DNA of 47,625 nt, taken from NCBI GenBank assembly GCA_964549595.1, contig CAZJWK010000009.1:1-47625 (forward strand). The letters are read 5' to 3'. A model generated the notes under the pieces. It was not told the DNA's origin. It searched no databases and saw nothing but the letters and a program-made list of their open reading frames with translations. A program made the position numbers and the translations under genes. Shown here piece after piece: positions 15,776-24,013 of this stretch (position 1 is its first letter; every line of letters starts with the position of its first letter). The DNA is from CAZQQN01 sp964549595 (GTDB lineage: Bacteria; Bacteroidota; Bacteroidia; CAILMK01; CAYYUA01).

Positions 15776-16596
15776 GAAGGTTTTTCCGGACCTTTTTTTC
15801 GTAAGGGTTTCTTTTGGAGGGAATCATAGGGGTCCAACTCCTTAAAAACGGCCCGGTTCATGCTATCGCGAACGCTTACAGCAGTCATTTTATTATCACC
15901 ACCATGATTCAGAGCCAGTTTTAAGCCGTTAAATTCCTGGTAATTGTTCCAGGGTACTGAGAAAAAAGGCTTATCATGTTTTTTGGAAGGGTAATATTCC
16001 CAGAAACAAACCCGACTTGTTTCCTTACTGACGTAGACGTCATAAAAATTTTGGGGTGTAACGCCAACACTGTCAAATGATACCCTTAAAATATCTGCCT
16101 TAGTCTCAAAGGGTGTTGTGCCTTCACCTTTATATTTTAGTATCACACCTGAGTCAATCAGTTTAAAAGGCATAAAAAGCCAATAAGAATCATTGGCCCA
16201 CATGCGGTAGCCTTTTTCTATATACTTCTGAATGGAATCCGGGTGGGTTACCCGCTGGGTGTCTTTAAATACCTTTCCTTCCCGGGTATTGAGGTTCATT
16301 AGTATGGTCAGGTCATCTTTTTTCCTGGTTACTCGGATATCTCCGGTTTTTTTGTCCCACATCCATCGCCGGGCATCAAAAAATACCCAATTTAAATATC
16401 TCGCATTTTTCCAGGCCTCGTAACCACCGGAACTATCTATGACCCGCAATGCAATTTTTACGGCCTTTTTATCCGAATGTTCCTTTTTTTGCTCATAAAC
16501 CTTCTTAAATAATGGCGTCTGTGTTAAATCTTTGGATTGGTTGCCACAGCTTATTAAGCCTGCCATTAGGCCTATAAGCATTAAAAAATTCCGCAT
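15772..16596 (-). CDS. Lipoprotein of unknown function (possibly DUF6503 type)
   Basis: 274 residues with a lipoprotein signal (LISC, Cys17), so it should be a lipid-anchored envelope protein. The body is rich in aromatic residues (YEAWKNARYLNWVFFDARRWMW, YWLFMPFKLIDSG) with a repeated beta-strand pattern, resembling the Bacteroidota lipoproteins labelled DUF6503. That label is from memory and moderately sure. No catalytic motif is seen. The C-terminus is basic (KKPLRKKGPEK). Its TAA overlaps the TAG of the convergent phosphatase gene by two bases. The upstream region has a full -7 box with a strong palindrome in place of the -33 box. Confidence 0.75.
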   Translation of the reverse strand: MRNFLMLIGLMAGLISCGNQSKDLTQTPLFKKVYEQKKEHSDKKAVKIALRVIDSSGGYEAWKNARYLNWVFFDARRWMWDKKTGDIRVTRKKDDLTILMNLNTREGKVFKDTQRVTHPDSIQKYIEKGYRMWANDSYWLFMPFKLIDSGVILKYKGEGTTPFETKADILRVSFDSVGVTPQNFYDVYVSKETSRVCFWEYYPSKKHDKPFFSVPWNNYQEFNGLKLALNHGGDNKMTAVSVRDSMNRAVFKELDPYDSLQKKPLRKKGPEKPS

Positions 16597-16627
16597 CTGA
16601 TCACCTTTAATTTTTTAAAACTTTTGG

Positions 16628-16635
16628 CAAAGTTA
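16628..16635 (-). promoter_or_regulatory. Candidate -7 box for the lipoprotein gene
   Basis: TAACTTTG on the minus strand is a full TAnnTTTG match, about 32 bp before the ATG at 16596. No TTTG occurs at the -33 spacing; a palindrome occupies that place, which suggests regulator-dependent transcription. Confidence 0.4.
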
Positions 16636-16652
16636 GCCTTTTTAACCTTTAA

Positions 16653-16679
16653 ATTTCTTCTAACCCTTGGTTAGAAATT
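16653..16679. promoter_or_regulatory. Palindromic candidate operator
   Basis: TTCTAACC (16658-16665) and GGTTAGAA (16669-16676) form a perfect 8-bp inverted repeat around CTT; the arms extend further with a 2-nt bulge. No U-run follows, so it is not a terminator. It is centred about 32 bp upstream of the lipoprotein gene's -7 box, where an activator or repressor would bind. Confidence 0.4.
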
Positions 16680-16867
16680 AGTAAAAAAGGGTAAAAAGTT
16701 TCATTTTAGGTTATTGGTTTATTGGCGTATGGTGGGCATTTCCCTATTTGATCCTTAGTCATTTTCAAAAGTTTATGGTAAACGGTGTGCCAGAAAAATT
16801 GGGGTTAATCATTATCCTATGATAGCGCCATTCTACCTTATCCGCTTACTCCTTAGCCATAAATTGG

Positions 16868-16897
16868 TTGAAGACCAAGTGGTTTTTCTTACTTTTG
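16868..16897 (+). promoter_or_regulatory. Bacteroidota-type promoter for the FKBP gene
   Basis: TTG (16868-16870), a 19-nt spacer and TACTTTTG (16890-16897) match the consensus. Transcription would start near 16904, about 23 nt before the ATG at 16927. The rest of the region 16597-16867 holds the lipoprotein gene's upstream signals and nothing else I can name. Confidence 0.6.
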
Positions 16898-16926
16898 CAA
16901 GTTCCTGTTAAATTAAATATGTAATA

Positions 16927-17174
16927 ATGAGAGTTTCTTTGGTAATTTTAGCCTGCGTGGCTTTGGGTGGTATTATGTTTAAGGGGTGCCAATCAAGTAA
17001 ATCTGTTAGCAGCAATGACCTTGCAAATCAGGCTGATAGTATCCAATCCGTTAATGACAGCATTAGTTACGTGCTTGGAAAAAATATGTATCAAAATTTT
17101 AAAAAGCGGGATGTACAAATTAATGAAAAACTAATGGCAAAAGGTTTGTTAGATGCTGCCAATTCAAATGACAC
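16927..17174 (+). CDS. FKBP-type peptidyl-prolyl isomerase, N-terminal part (cut by assembly gap)
   Basis: 82 codons before the gap: a signal peptide with a possible lipoprotein cysteine (KGC at residue 21, though Lys at -2 is atypical) and the start of an FKBP N-terminal dimerisation domain (SISYVLGKNMYQNFKKRDVQINEKLMAKGLLDA is split by natural variation but follows the Fkp/FkpA pattern). The catalytic FKBP domain would lie inside the gap. Such proteins fold exported proteins in the periplasm. The frame is open into the N run, so the gene is interrupted by missing sequence and not shown to be broken. Confidence 0.75.
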
Positions 17175-17274
17175 NNNNNNNNNNNNNNNNNNNNNNNNNN
17201 NNNNNNNNNNNNNNNNNNNNNNNNNNNNNNNNNNNNNNNNNNNNNNNNNNNNNNNNNNNNNNNNNNNNNNNNNN
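17175..17274. other. Assembly gap of 100 N
   Basis: Exactly 100 N, the standard placeholder for a scaffold gap of unknown length. The FKBP gene enters it and does not continue beyond it: the sequence at 17275 onward starts a different protein. At least the FKBP catalytic domain is missing, and other genes may be too. Confidence 0.98.
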
Positions 17275-17276
17275 GC

Positions 17277-17930
17277 ATGCCAAAACAAAAGAGTAGGAAT
17301 AAGGCAAAAAACCCTGAACCTTCCATTTACAGGTATTTTATCCTTAACAAGCCTTACGGCGTTGTCTCTCAATTTACCGACCCCGTTAAAAAAAACAAAA
17401 AACTAAGATGGGTGTACGAATTTCCTAAGGGAGTTTACCCCATTGGACGATTGGACAAGGATAGTGAGGGCCTTTTAATTTTGACCAATGACCGGTTTCT
17501 GCATCAAAAGCTATTGCACCCGGAAAATGCCCATGAAAGGGAATATTGGGTCCAGGTCCATGGGGGAGTGAATAAAAAATCCCTTGAACAATTGGAAGCA
17601 GGGGTAACCATTTCTGTGGAAAAACAAGAGCATCTTGCAAAGGCAAAAAAAGCTGAATGGTTAGATCCCCAGCCAAATATTTCCCCAAGAAATCCACCTA
17701 TTAGTCCCAGAGGTCCTTATCCGGTTCCCTGGATCAAATTGGTTTTAACCGAAGGCAAATTCCGACAGGTAAGAAAAATGACCGCGATGGCAGGCTTACC
17801 CACACTTCGTTTAATACGAAAAAGGATTGCAGGTTTAAAAATCAATTTTAATGAAATGGCTTTCGGAGAGGTAAAAGAGTTAAGCCGTGGGCAGATTTAC
17901 GAAAGCCTTTTCGGGGAAAAAGGCACTTGA
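17277..17930 (+). CDS. Pseudouridine synthase, RluE-like
   Basis: 217-residue enzyme of the RsuA/RluB/RluE family, which isomerises a uridine of ribosomal RNA. The catalytic motif GRLDKDSEGLLILTND (Asp of RLD) is present, with KPYGVVSQF before it and KLVLTEGKFRQVRKM after it. There is no S4 RNA-binding domain, as in RluE (23S rRNA, helix 89). The N-terminus is basic. ATG at 17277 is two bases after the gap, so the true start could lie in missing sequence, but the folded domain is complete from here. Confidence 0.88.
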   Translation: MPKQKSRNKAKNPEPSIYRYFILNKPYGVVSQFTDPVKKNKKLRWVYEFPKGVYPIGRLDKDSEGLLILTNDRFLHQKLLHPENAHEREYWVQVHGGVNKKSLEQLEAGVTISVEKQEHLAKAKKAEWLDPQPNISPRNPPISPRGPYPVPWIKLVLTEGKFRQVRKMTAMAGLPTLRLIRKRIAGLKINFNEMAFGEVKELSRGQIYESLFGEKGT

Positions 17931-17986
17931 AAAAGATAAATTTATACCCCTGAATTCGGAAAATCAAAATAGCAAGTAGTTACCTT

Positions 17987-19201
17987 TTATGCTGTTATTT
18001 TTTGATTGGCCAACTTTTCGTAAAAACCCATCAAATCTTTTACAATCCGTTGATTGGTGTAGCGTTCCCGAACTAATTCAATGGCATTTTGCCCAATTCG
18101 AAAAACCTCATCTTTATTAGCCAGGCAATCCAATATTTTTTGGATGAAGGTTTTTTTATCATCGGCAATGAGAATGTTTTTTCCGTCCTCATAGTGGATA
18201 CCCTCGGCCCCGATAGAGGTTGAAATGACACATTTACCCATTGCCATGCCCTCCAATATTTTTAAACGCATTCCACTGCCAGAAAGCAGAGGAACTACCA
18301 TAATGGCTTTGGCATTCATAAAATCAAGGGCGTTTTCAACTTCTCCGATCATTTGCACATTTTGGGAACGATACTTCCGGAAATGTTCCGGCATATTCCT
18401 TCCCGCCACAAAAAATCGGCATTCGGGGTTGTACTGGTAAATTTCGGGCCAAATTTGGTTCAGGAACCAATTAACGGCCTCCTGGTTAGGCATCCAATCC
18501 AAGGAACCCAAATGAAAAAGGGTGGGAAATTCCACATGGTTAAAGGAAGGGTTATAATCCTCCAAATTAACACCGGCTGTGGTTAAATGCTTCGGCACAT
18601 TTGGGCTGTATTGGTTGATTATTTTCCAGTCATGGTTTGAGATTGGCAGTATGGCATCAAATTCCGGGAATTTATTGGTTTCGTAATTTTTTAAACGTTT
18701 GGCTAAAAGCCTTAAATACCATTTTTTGGGGCCGGGTTTAGCCACTTCGCCCAAACGTTCCCAAATAAGGTATTCGATATTATGAGCCCGAAAAATGACC
18801 TTTGCATCGGAGTATTGCCTTATGGTATCCAGGTACATGGCCACATAAATACTATCCAGGTGGATAATATCAAAAGCCTTTTCTTTTAAAATTTGGGCTA
18901 ACTTTTTTCTTACCGCTTGGGATCTAAACCGTTCCACGTTGTAGGACTTTTTCGAAAACAAGTTTAAAAAGGCCCCCCACGGACTGATATTGGTATCTAA
19001 GTCTACGGTTCTGATGTCCGCTAAACTCGTAAACTCTGTCGGTAAGACTTCAGGATCCCTATGATGTTTTAAAGTGTTAAAGGCTAAAACGGTGAGGTCA
19101 TTGCCTAACTCATGATAACATTTGACAAAATTGTAAATGCCAATGGCACCTCCATCCTTAGGTGGGTAGGGGATTCGGTTACAAATTTGTAAAATGCGCA
19201 T
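17987..19201 (-). CDS. Family 4 (GT-B) glycosyltransferase
   Basis: 404-residue cytosolic or membrane-peripheral glycosyltransferase. The N-terminus (MRILQICNRIPYPPKDGGAI) is typical of group 1 transferases acting on surface glycans. The C-terminal donor-binding half carries LFHLGSLDWMPNQEA and the acidic segment LKILEGMAMGKCVISTSIGAEGI, where the glutamate contacts the sugar nucleotide. No glycan cluster surrounds it, so neither donor nor acceptor can be named. It has its own -7 box and is convergent with the pseudouridine synthase gene. Confidence 0.88.
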   Translation of the reverse strand: MRILQICNRIPYPPKDGGAIGIYNFVKCYHELGNDLTVLAFNTLKHHRDPEVLPTEFTSLADIRTVDLDTNISPWGAFLNLFSKKSYNVERFRSQAVRKKLAQILKEKAFDIIHLDSIYVAMYLDTIRQYSDAKVIFRAHNIEYLIWERLGEVAKPGPKKWYLRLLAKRLKNYETNKFPEFDAILPISNHDWKIINQYSPNVPKHLTTAGVNLEDYNPSFNHVEFPTLFHLGSLDWMPNQEAVNWFLNQIWPEIYQYNPECRFFVAGRNMPEHFRKYRSQNVQMIGEVENALDFMNAKAIMVVPLLSGSGMRLKILEGMAMGKCVISTSIGAEGIHYEDGKNILIADDKKTFIQKILDCLANKDEVFRIGQNAIELVRERYTNQRIVKDLMGFYEKLANQKITA

Positions 19202-19223
19202 TCAACTCCAGAATTTTGCGGTG

Positions 19224-19231
19224 CAAAGCTA
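19224..19231 (-). promoter_or_regulatory. Candidate -7 box for the glycosyltransferase gene
   Basis: TAGCTTTG on the minus strand is a full TAnnTTTG match, placing the start of transcription near 19218 and leaving a very short leader (about 17 nt). No -33 TTTG was seen. Confidence 0.35.
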
Positions 19232-19278
19232 AGGAAAGCGGCTTAATAATTTTTTAATGTTTGAAGAATAAATCAATG

Positions 19279-20736
19279 TTAGCCTGCATTACGAGAATCA
19301 GTCATACTCCTGCCAAAACCTAATGAAGCTTGAATTTTTTTGAGAATTTGGATATAGGTAGTTTTAGCAAATAGACTGGAGTCCGTATTGGCAAGGAAAA
19401 GAAAGATGATCCCTACAGGAAAAAGTACCAGAACAGGAAGCCAAATTCCTAACCACGGATCCAACCTGTGCCCTTCTGCTAATTTTTCCCCCGTGATTGA
19501 AAGTACGTGGTAAACCAGGAATAAAATGATAGAAACCAATGCAGGCATACCCAAACCGCCCTTCCGGATGATGGCCCCTAATGGAGCACCAATAAAGAAC
19601 AATATAATGCAGGCAAAAGAAAGTGTAAATTTTTTATGCCAGGCCATTTTATATTCGGCAATTTTTTCCTTTAATCCCCCAACATTAGGTGCATGGACAT
19701 TCAAAACCCCTTTGGTTGACCGGGCTAATTTTTCCGCCCTTTCAAGAATTTTTTTTCGTTTTTGAGGGGCAAAATTGGCAATGAAAGGCGTACTATCTAA
19801 AGAAGCTTCTGCATTGGGCTTTTGGAAAAAAGCGCTATCCCTTAAATAATTAAAATAGGGCTCTAAATAATCCCTCATTTTTTTCCGGTTGTCATGGAGG
19901 TCATTTTGGAAAGTGTCGATATAAAGGCTGAGCTGGTTGACATTTAACATTTGAAAATGATGCTTAAAAAGCGCTTCTTTGGTCCGGTTCATTTTAAATC
20001 CGGATATGTCGAAGCGCATGGTATACTCCTCAAATCTCATCCGCATATGGGGAAAATATTGGTCTTTGCTCGAACCTTGTTCAAGGTCTTCGTATCGTTG
20101 GCCGTCAAATAACTTTAAAATGAGGTAATTTTTATCTTTAGTGGTATACATTTTCCCACTCTTAGCCCTTAGCACGATATTATTCGCTTTATCACCTGTA
20201 TGATCATATATTAGTATATCCTTCAAGGTTCCTTGATCTACATTCTTTTTCTTGACCCGAATGACATAACCTTTGATTTTGTCATAAAACACCCCTTCTT
20301 TTAAATCCAATGCCGGTTTTTGTTTCCGGACATCCCATAAAAGGGAACCGAACTTCAAGTTGGCCTTAGGAATAATAATATTGGAGAAAAAGAAAGCACC
20401 TATAGCAATCAGCACCACTATTATGATAAGCGGCTTCATTACTCTAAACAAAGATATTCCGGCAGATTTAAAGGCCATTAACTCTTGGTTCTCTGCTAAG
20501 TTACCAAAGGTCATCATGGAAGAGAGAAGCAAAGAAAGGGGTAAGGCCAGGGGTATAAAACTGGCTGAAGCAAAGAATAGCAATTTGGCAATAATAAGGG
20601 CATCCAGGCCCTTTCCGACCATTTCGTCTACGTACTTCCATAAAAATTGCATCAAAATGAGGAACAAACAGACAAAAAAAGTGGCAATAAAAGGGCCTAT
20701 AAAGGACTTTAAGGTTAGTTTGTAAAGTTTATTCAC
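19279..20736 (-). CDS. LptF/LptG family lipopolysaccharide export permease
   Basis: 485 residues (GTG start at 20736): three N-terminal transmembrane helices, a large periplasmic beta-jellyroll-like domain and three C-terminal helices, the YjgP/YjgQ layout. LptF and LptG form the inner-membrane part of the Lpt machine that extracts lipopolysaccharide, driven by LptB. The start MNKLYKLTLKSFIGPFIATFFVCLF is typical. The periplasmic region is longer than in Escherichia coli LptF/G, as in other Bacteroidota. Sequence alone does not say whether it is F or G, and no partner gene is in the window. Confidence 0.88.
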   Translation of the reverse strand: MNKLYKLTLKSFIGPFIATFFVCLFLILMQFLWKYVDEMVGKGLDALIIAKLLFFASASFIPLALPLSLLLSSMMTFGNLAENQELMAFKSAGISLFRVMKPLIIIVVLIAIGAFFFSNIIIPKANLKFGSLLWDVRKQKPALDLKEGVFYDKIKGYVIRVKKKNVDQGTLKDILIYDHTGDKANNIVLRAKSGKMYTTKDKNYLILKLFDGQRYEDLEQGSSKDQYFPHMRMRFEEYTMRFDISGFKMNRTKEALFKHHFQMLNVNQLSLYIDTFQNDLHDNRKKMRDYLEPYFNYLRDSAFFQKPNAEASLDSTPFIANFAPQKRKKILERAEKLARSTKGVLNVHAPNVGGLKEKIAEYKMAWHKKFTLSFACIILFFIGAPLGAIIRKGGLGMPALVSIILFLVYHVLSITGEKLAEGHRLDPWLGIWLPVLVLFPVGIIFLFLANTDSSLFAKTTYIQILKKIQASLGFGRSMTDSRNAG

Positions 20737-20876
20737 CAGCTTTTTCGCTTAAAATGGCTTTTAAAAATTAAAATTTGACGCTAAAATTTGTACCGCCCGT
20801 TCGGACAAAAAAACAAAAACAGGCATTCTTTTTTAACAATTAAGGCATTTAAAAATTCTTTTACAAAACAAAATGC

Positions 20877-21497
20877 ATGCAAAATAAGGAAATAACTTTG
20901 ACGGCAAAGGAATTAGAAGTTTTGAAGGATAGAACCTTTTTAAAGGTAAAACAAGAAGCCACAGAAAAAATAGTCAATTTGTTCTCTGAGCTTCGCCACC
21001 ATATTGATGAAATTTGGCAGCAAAAAGCCTGGGAAAATGCAATCCCTTGTCAAAAAAATGATGTAAAAATCTCCAAAGGGGAAAATTACAGGCAATTGCC
21101 TTATGTCATGCTGGATTATCCCCGAAAATTTACCCGTGAAGATATTTTTGCTTTCAGAAGCATGTTCTGGTGGGGACATTTTTTTAGTTTTACGCTACAC
21201 TTGCAGGGTAAATCATTAGAACAAAACCGCCCAACATTGGCTTTAGCCTTAAAAAACATGCCCTCTGAAACGGACTTTTTTCTTTGTGTGGCTGAAAAAC
21301 CATGGGAATATCACTATAAAACGGATAACTACAAACCCCTGGCCTCGATGAGCCATTCGGAAATTGAAGCTGAATTACACCGAAAAAACTTTGTCAAGAT
21401 TAGTAGTTGGATACCTATCACTGCAGACACACAGCAAGTAATCCAAACCGGGAAGCAAAAATTTCAAGACCTAATGGCACTTATTCTGGATTCTTGA
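20877..21497 (+). CDS. Conserved hypothetical protein, 206 aa
   Basis: A soluble 206-residue protein with no signal peptide or transmembrane segment. The first third looks helical (KELEVLKDRTFLKVKQEATEK), followed by an aromatic-rich core (FAFRSMFWWGHFFSFTLHLQG, then PWEYHYKTDNYKPLASM). I recognise no domain. It is divergent from the LptF/G gene and converges on the START-like gene, leaving only two bases between stop codons. It is long, codon-biased like its neighbours and starts at a good position, so it is very likely a real gene of unknown function. Confidence 0.75.
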   Translation: MQNKEITLTAKELEVLKDRTFLKVKQEATEKIVNLFSELRHHIDEIWQQKAWENAIPCQKNDVKISKGENYRQLPYVMLDYPRKFTREDIFAFRSMFWWGHFFSFTLHLQGKSLEQNRPTLALALKNMPSETDFFLCVAEKPWEYHYKTDNYKPLASMSHSEIEAELHRKNFVKISSWIPITADTQQVIQTGKQKFQDLMALILDS

Positions 21498-21499
21498 AT

Positions 21500-21880
21500 T
21501 TACCCGCCTATTGTTCCTTTAAGCTGCTCAATAATGGATTCCCACATCAATTTGGCTTCCTCAATTTCGTTTTCCTCATCAAAATCCGAAACTATAATGG
21601 AGGTGTCTCCCGTCAAATCATCTTTTTCTATCTGAAAGGTTAAAAACTCCTCCTTATCTCTTTCAATCCATTTGTATTTAACCAATTTGTTGGGTTTGGA
21701 CTGGATAAGCTGAGCCTTTTCCGTACTTCCTTCCCAAATAAAATCATAGGTTTCGCCATTCACGTTTACATCCTCTGCAAACCAAGAGGCCAGTCCACTT
21801 GGATCTAAAAGGTAATTGTAAACCAATTCTGGTTTTGCGCGGACCGGAAATTCAACGTTGTATTCTTTTCTTCCGCTCAT
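21500..21880 (-). CDS. START-like (SRPBCC superfamily) domain protein
   Basis: A 126-residue single-domain protein matching the helix-grip START/AHSA1-like fold: MSGRKEYNVEFPVRAKPELVY at the start, PSGLASWFAEDV, FIWEGSTEKAQLI, and a C-terminal long helix (KLMWESIIEQLKGTIG). Members bind hydrophobic ligands or act as chaperone regulators; the Bacteroidota subgroup has no assigned role. It is cytosolic. It follows psd by 112 bp on the same strand and may be transcribed separately. Confidence 0.85.
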   Translation of the reverse strand: MSGRKEYNVEFPVRAKPELVYNYLLDPSGLASWFAEDVNVNGETYDFIWEGSTEKAQLIQSKPNKLVKYKWIERDKEEFLTFQIEKDDLTGDTSIIVSDFDEENEIEEAKLMWESIIEQLKGTIGG

Positions 21881-21992
21881 AGCCCTTTTTTATTTTAAGT
21901 TAGATGCTTATTAATCTACTGCAATAAAACAAAAAATTATGTATTTCGAACAAATTTTAATTACTTTTAAAAAGAGAAAAAAGAATGTGGTT

Positions 21993-22643
21993 TCAAGGCT
22001 TTGCAATCAAAGTTTCTCCTCCGTAAACCTGGTCCCCGAGCTCTACTTTTATAGAAAAATCCAGAGGAATGAATAAGTCCATTCTGGACCCGAACTTGAT
22101 GAAGCCCAACTCATCACCTTTTTCCAGGTAATCCCCCTTTTGGTGGTAAAATTTAATGCGCCTGGCCACCACACCTGCAATCTGCCGAAATAAGAACTTA
22201 CCCAAATGGGTATTCTCTATACCGATGGAATTCCTTTCATTCAATTCAGAGGACTTTGGTTGGTAAGCCGCCCAATATTTTCCCGGATGATAACGGTAAT
22301 AGCTTAATTTACCGGAAATCGGAACTTTGTTTAGGTGAACATCCCATGGAGACATGAAAATAGAAACTTGAATGCTTTTTTCATGGAGGAATTCATCTTC
22401 AAACACTTGTTCCTTAACCACAACTTTTCCATCTGCAGGTGAAACAATCCCTTTGGGATCTGAAGGAAGGGTTCTTTTAGGATTCCGAAAAAATTGGAGG
22501 AAAAAGGCAAGGAGGATCAAAGACAGGGGCAATGATACGGACAAAAGCCCACTGGAAAAAAATAAAAAAATTAACCCATTGACTAAAAGCAGAACAACCC
22601 CCAAACTTAAAACAAAAATTCGGCCTTCCGAATGAATCCGCAT
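21993..22643 (-). CDS. psd: Phosphatidylserine decarboxylase (short form)
   Basis: 216-residue membrane-associated proenzyme that converts phosphatidylserine to phosphatidylethanolamine. Two N-terminal hydrophobic segments anchor it. The core VSPADGKVV, FMSPWDVHLNKVPISG and LGFIKFGSRMDLFIP are conserved; the Gly-Ser of FGSR is the self-cleavage site that makes the pyruvoyl group. Its ATG overlaps the stop codon of the glutamate dehydrogenase gene by one base (TAATG), so the two are translationally coupled. It belongs to the cdsA-gdh-psd operon. Confidence 0.93.
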   Translation of the reverse strand: MRIHSEGRIFVLSLGVVLLLVNGLIFLFFSSGLLSVSLPLSLILLAFFLQFFRNPKRTLPSDPKGIVSPADGKVVVKEQVFEDEFLHEKSIQVSIFMSPWDVHLNKVPISGKLSYYRYHPGKYWAAYQPKSSELNERNSIGIENTHLGKFLFRQIAGVVARRIKFYHQKGDYLEKGDELGFIKFGSRMDLFIPLDFSIKVELGDQVYGGETLIAKP

Positions 22644-23917
22644 TAAAATACTCCCCTTAAATTTATGGTCTTAGCGATCTTATCCATAGCAACGATATAG
22701 GCGGCCAAGCGCCAATTAACGCCGTATTGTTTGGCGGTGTTATAAACCTGGTCGAAAGCACTTAACATAAAACGGTCTGCCCTTCTGTTAACCCGTTCCC
22801 TGGTCCAGAAAAAACCTAAGCGATTTTGAACCCATTCAAAATAGGAAACCGTCACACCCCCTGCATTGGCAAGAATATCAGGCACCACCTCAACCCCATT
22901 TTCGTTGAGGATATTGTCCGCACTCGATGAAGTGGGGCCATTAGCTCCTTCTACGATTAACCGGGCTTTAACATCAGCGGCATTTTTTTTGGTGATTTGG
23001 TCTTCACTGGCTGCCGGGACCAATAAATCAGTTTCCAGAGTCAGTAAAGTATCAGGTGAAATTTCCTCCCCATCTGGGAAATCTTTTAAGCTAAAATTGT
23101 TATTATGAGCGTATTCAATGGCTTTGTCTATATCTATACCGTTTTCATTGTAAAAAGCACCATTGATGTCGGAAATGGCAATAATTTTTACGCCCAACTT
23201 TGCTAATAATTGGGCAGAGATTGAGCCTACATTGCCAAATCCCTGAATTACGGCTGTGGCATTTTTGGGATTGATATTCAGCCTTTCCATAGCAGCCCTG
23301 GCACAAACCATGACACCCCGCCCCGTTGCCTCATAACGACCAAGGGAACCACCTAATACCAAAGGCTTCCCTGTAACAATGGATGGAATGGAATAGCCGA
23401 CTCTTCTGGAATAAGAATCGAGGAACCAGGCCATTATTTGCGGATCTGTCCCCATATCCGGAGCAGGAATATCTTTTTCAGGTCCTACGACATCACCTAA
23501 AGCGACCGCGTAGGCACGGGTCAATTGTTCCAATTCTCTTTTGGACATTTTTTTGGGATCGCATCTTACACCTCCCTTAGCGCCACCAAAAGGAATCTGA
23601 ACCACAGCGCATTTTAAACTCATCCATGTGGCTAAAGCCCTGACTTCATCCATATTCACCTCCGGGGAAAAGCGAATGCCTCCCTTGGAAGGGCCCAGGT
23701 AAGCCGAATGGATTACCCGGATTCCTTCATAAATAGCCCCCGATCCATCATCATGGTTAAGGCTCAAATTCACTTTCACCTCTTTAGCAGGGTATTTTAG
23801 CATGTTGTAGGTTTGCTCATCAATGCCAAGAATATTGGCGGCTTCATCAAAGCGAGACATCATTGAATCCAGGGGGTTATCCTGATCCTTTATAGGGGCT
23901 GGTTCGATAAATGGCAT
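22643..23917 (-). CDS. Glu/Leu/Phe/Val dehydrogenase, probably NAD-dependent glutamate dehydrogenase
   Basis: 424 residues from ATG 23917 (a TTG at 23944 opens a longer frame but is less likely). It interconverts glutamate with 2-oxoglutarate and ammonia. The catalytic lysine region PFGGAKGGVRCDP, the substrate motif PAPDMGTDPQIMAW and the Rossmann segment VIQGFGNVGSISAQLL are all present. The length fits hexameric glutamate dehydrogenases rather than the roughly 360-residue leucine dehydrogenases. It lies between cdsA and psd, sharing a base with psd, an odd position for an amino-acid enzyme in a phospholipid operon. Confidence 0.92.
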   Translation of the reverse strand: MPFIEPAPIKDQDNPLDSMMSRFDEAANILGIDEQTYNMLKYPAKEVKVNLSLNHDDGSGAIYEGIRVIHSAYLGPSKGGIRFSPEVNMDEVRALATWMSLKCAVVQIPFGGAKGGVRCDPKKMSKRELEQLTRAYAVALGDVVGPEKDIPAPDMGTDPQIMAWFLDSYSRRVGYSIPSIVTGKPLVLGGSLGRYEATGRGVMVCARAAMERLNINPKNATAVIQGFGNVGSISAQLLAKLGVKIIAISDINGAFYNENGIDIDKAIEYAHNNNFSLKDFPDGEEISPDTLLTLETDLLVPAASEDQITKKNAADVKARLIVEGANGPTSSSADNILNENGVEVVPDILANAGGVTVSYFEWVQNRLGFFWTRERVNRRADRFMLSAFDQVYNTAKQYGVNWRLAAYIVAMDKIAKTINLRGVF

Positions 23918-24013
23918 GAACCTTCTTCTATTATTTTTCCGCAAATTTAAATTTTGGCGATAAGAAAAAGCTTCTTAAAAGCACCTTTTCTTCCTTACCA
24001 GAATGGACGCATT

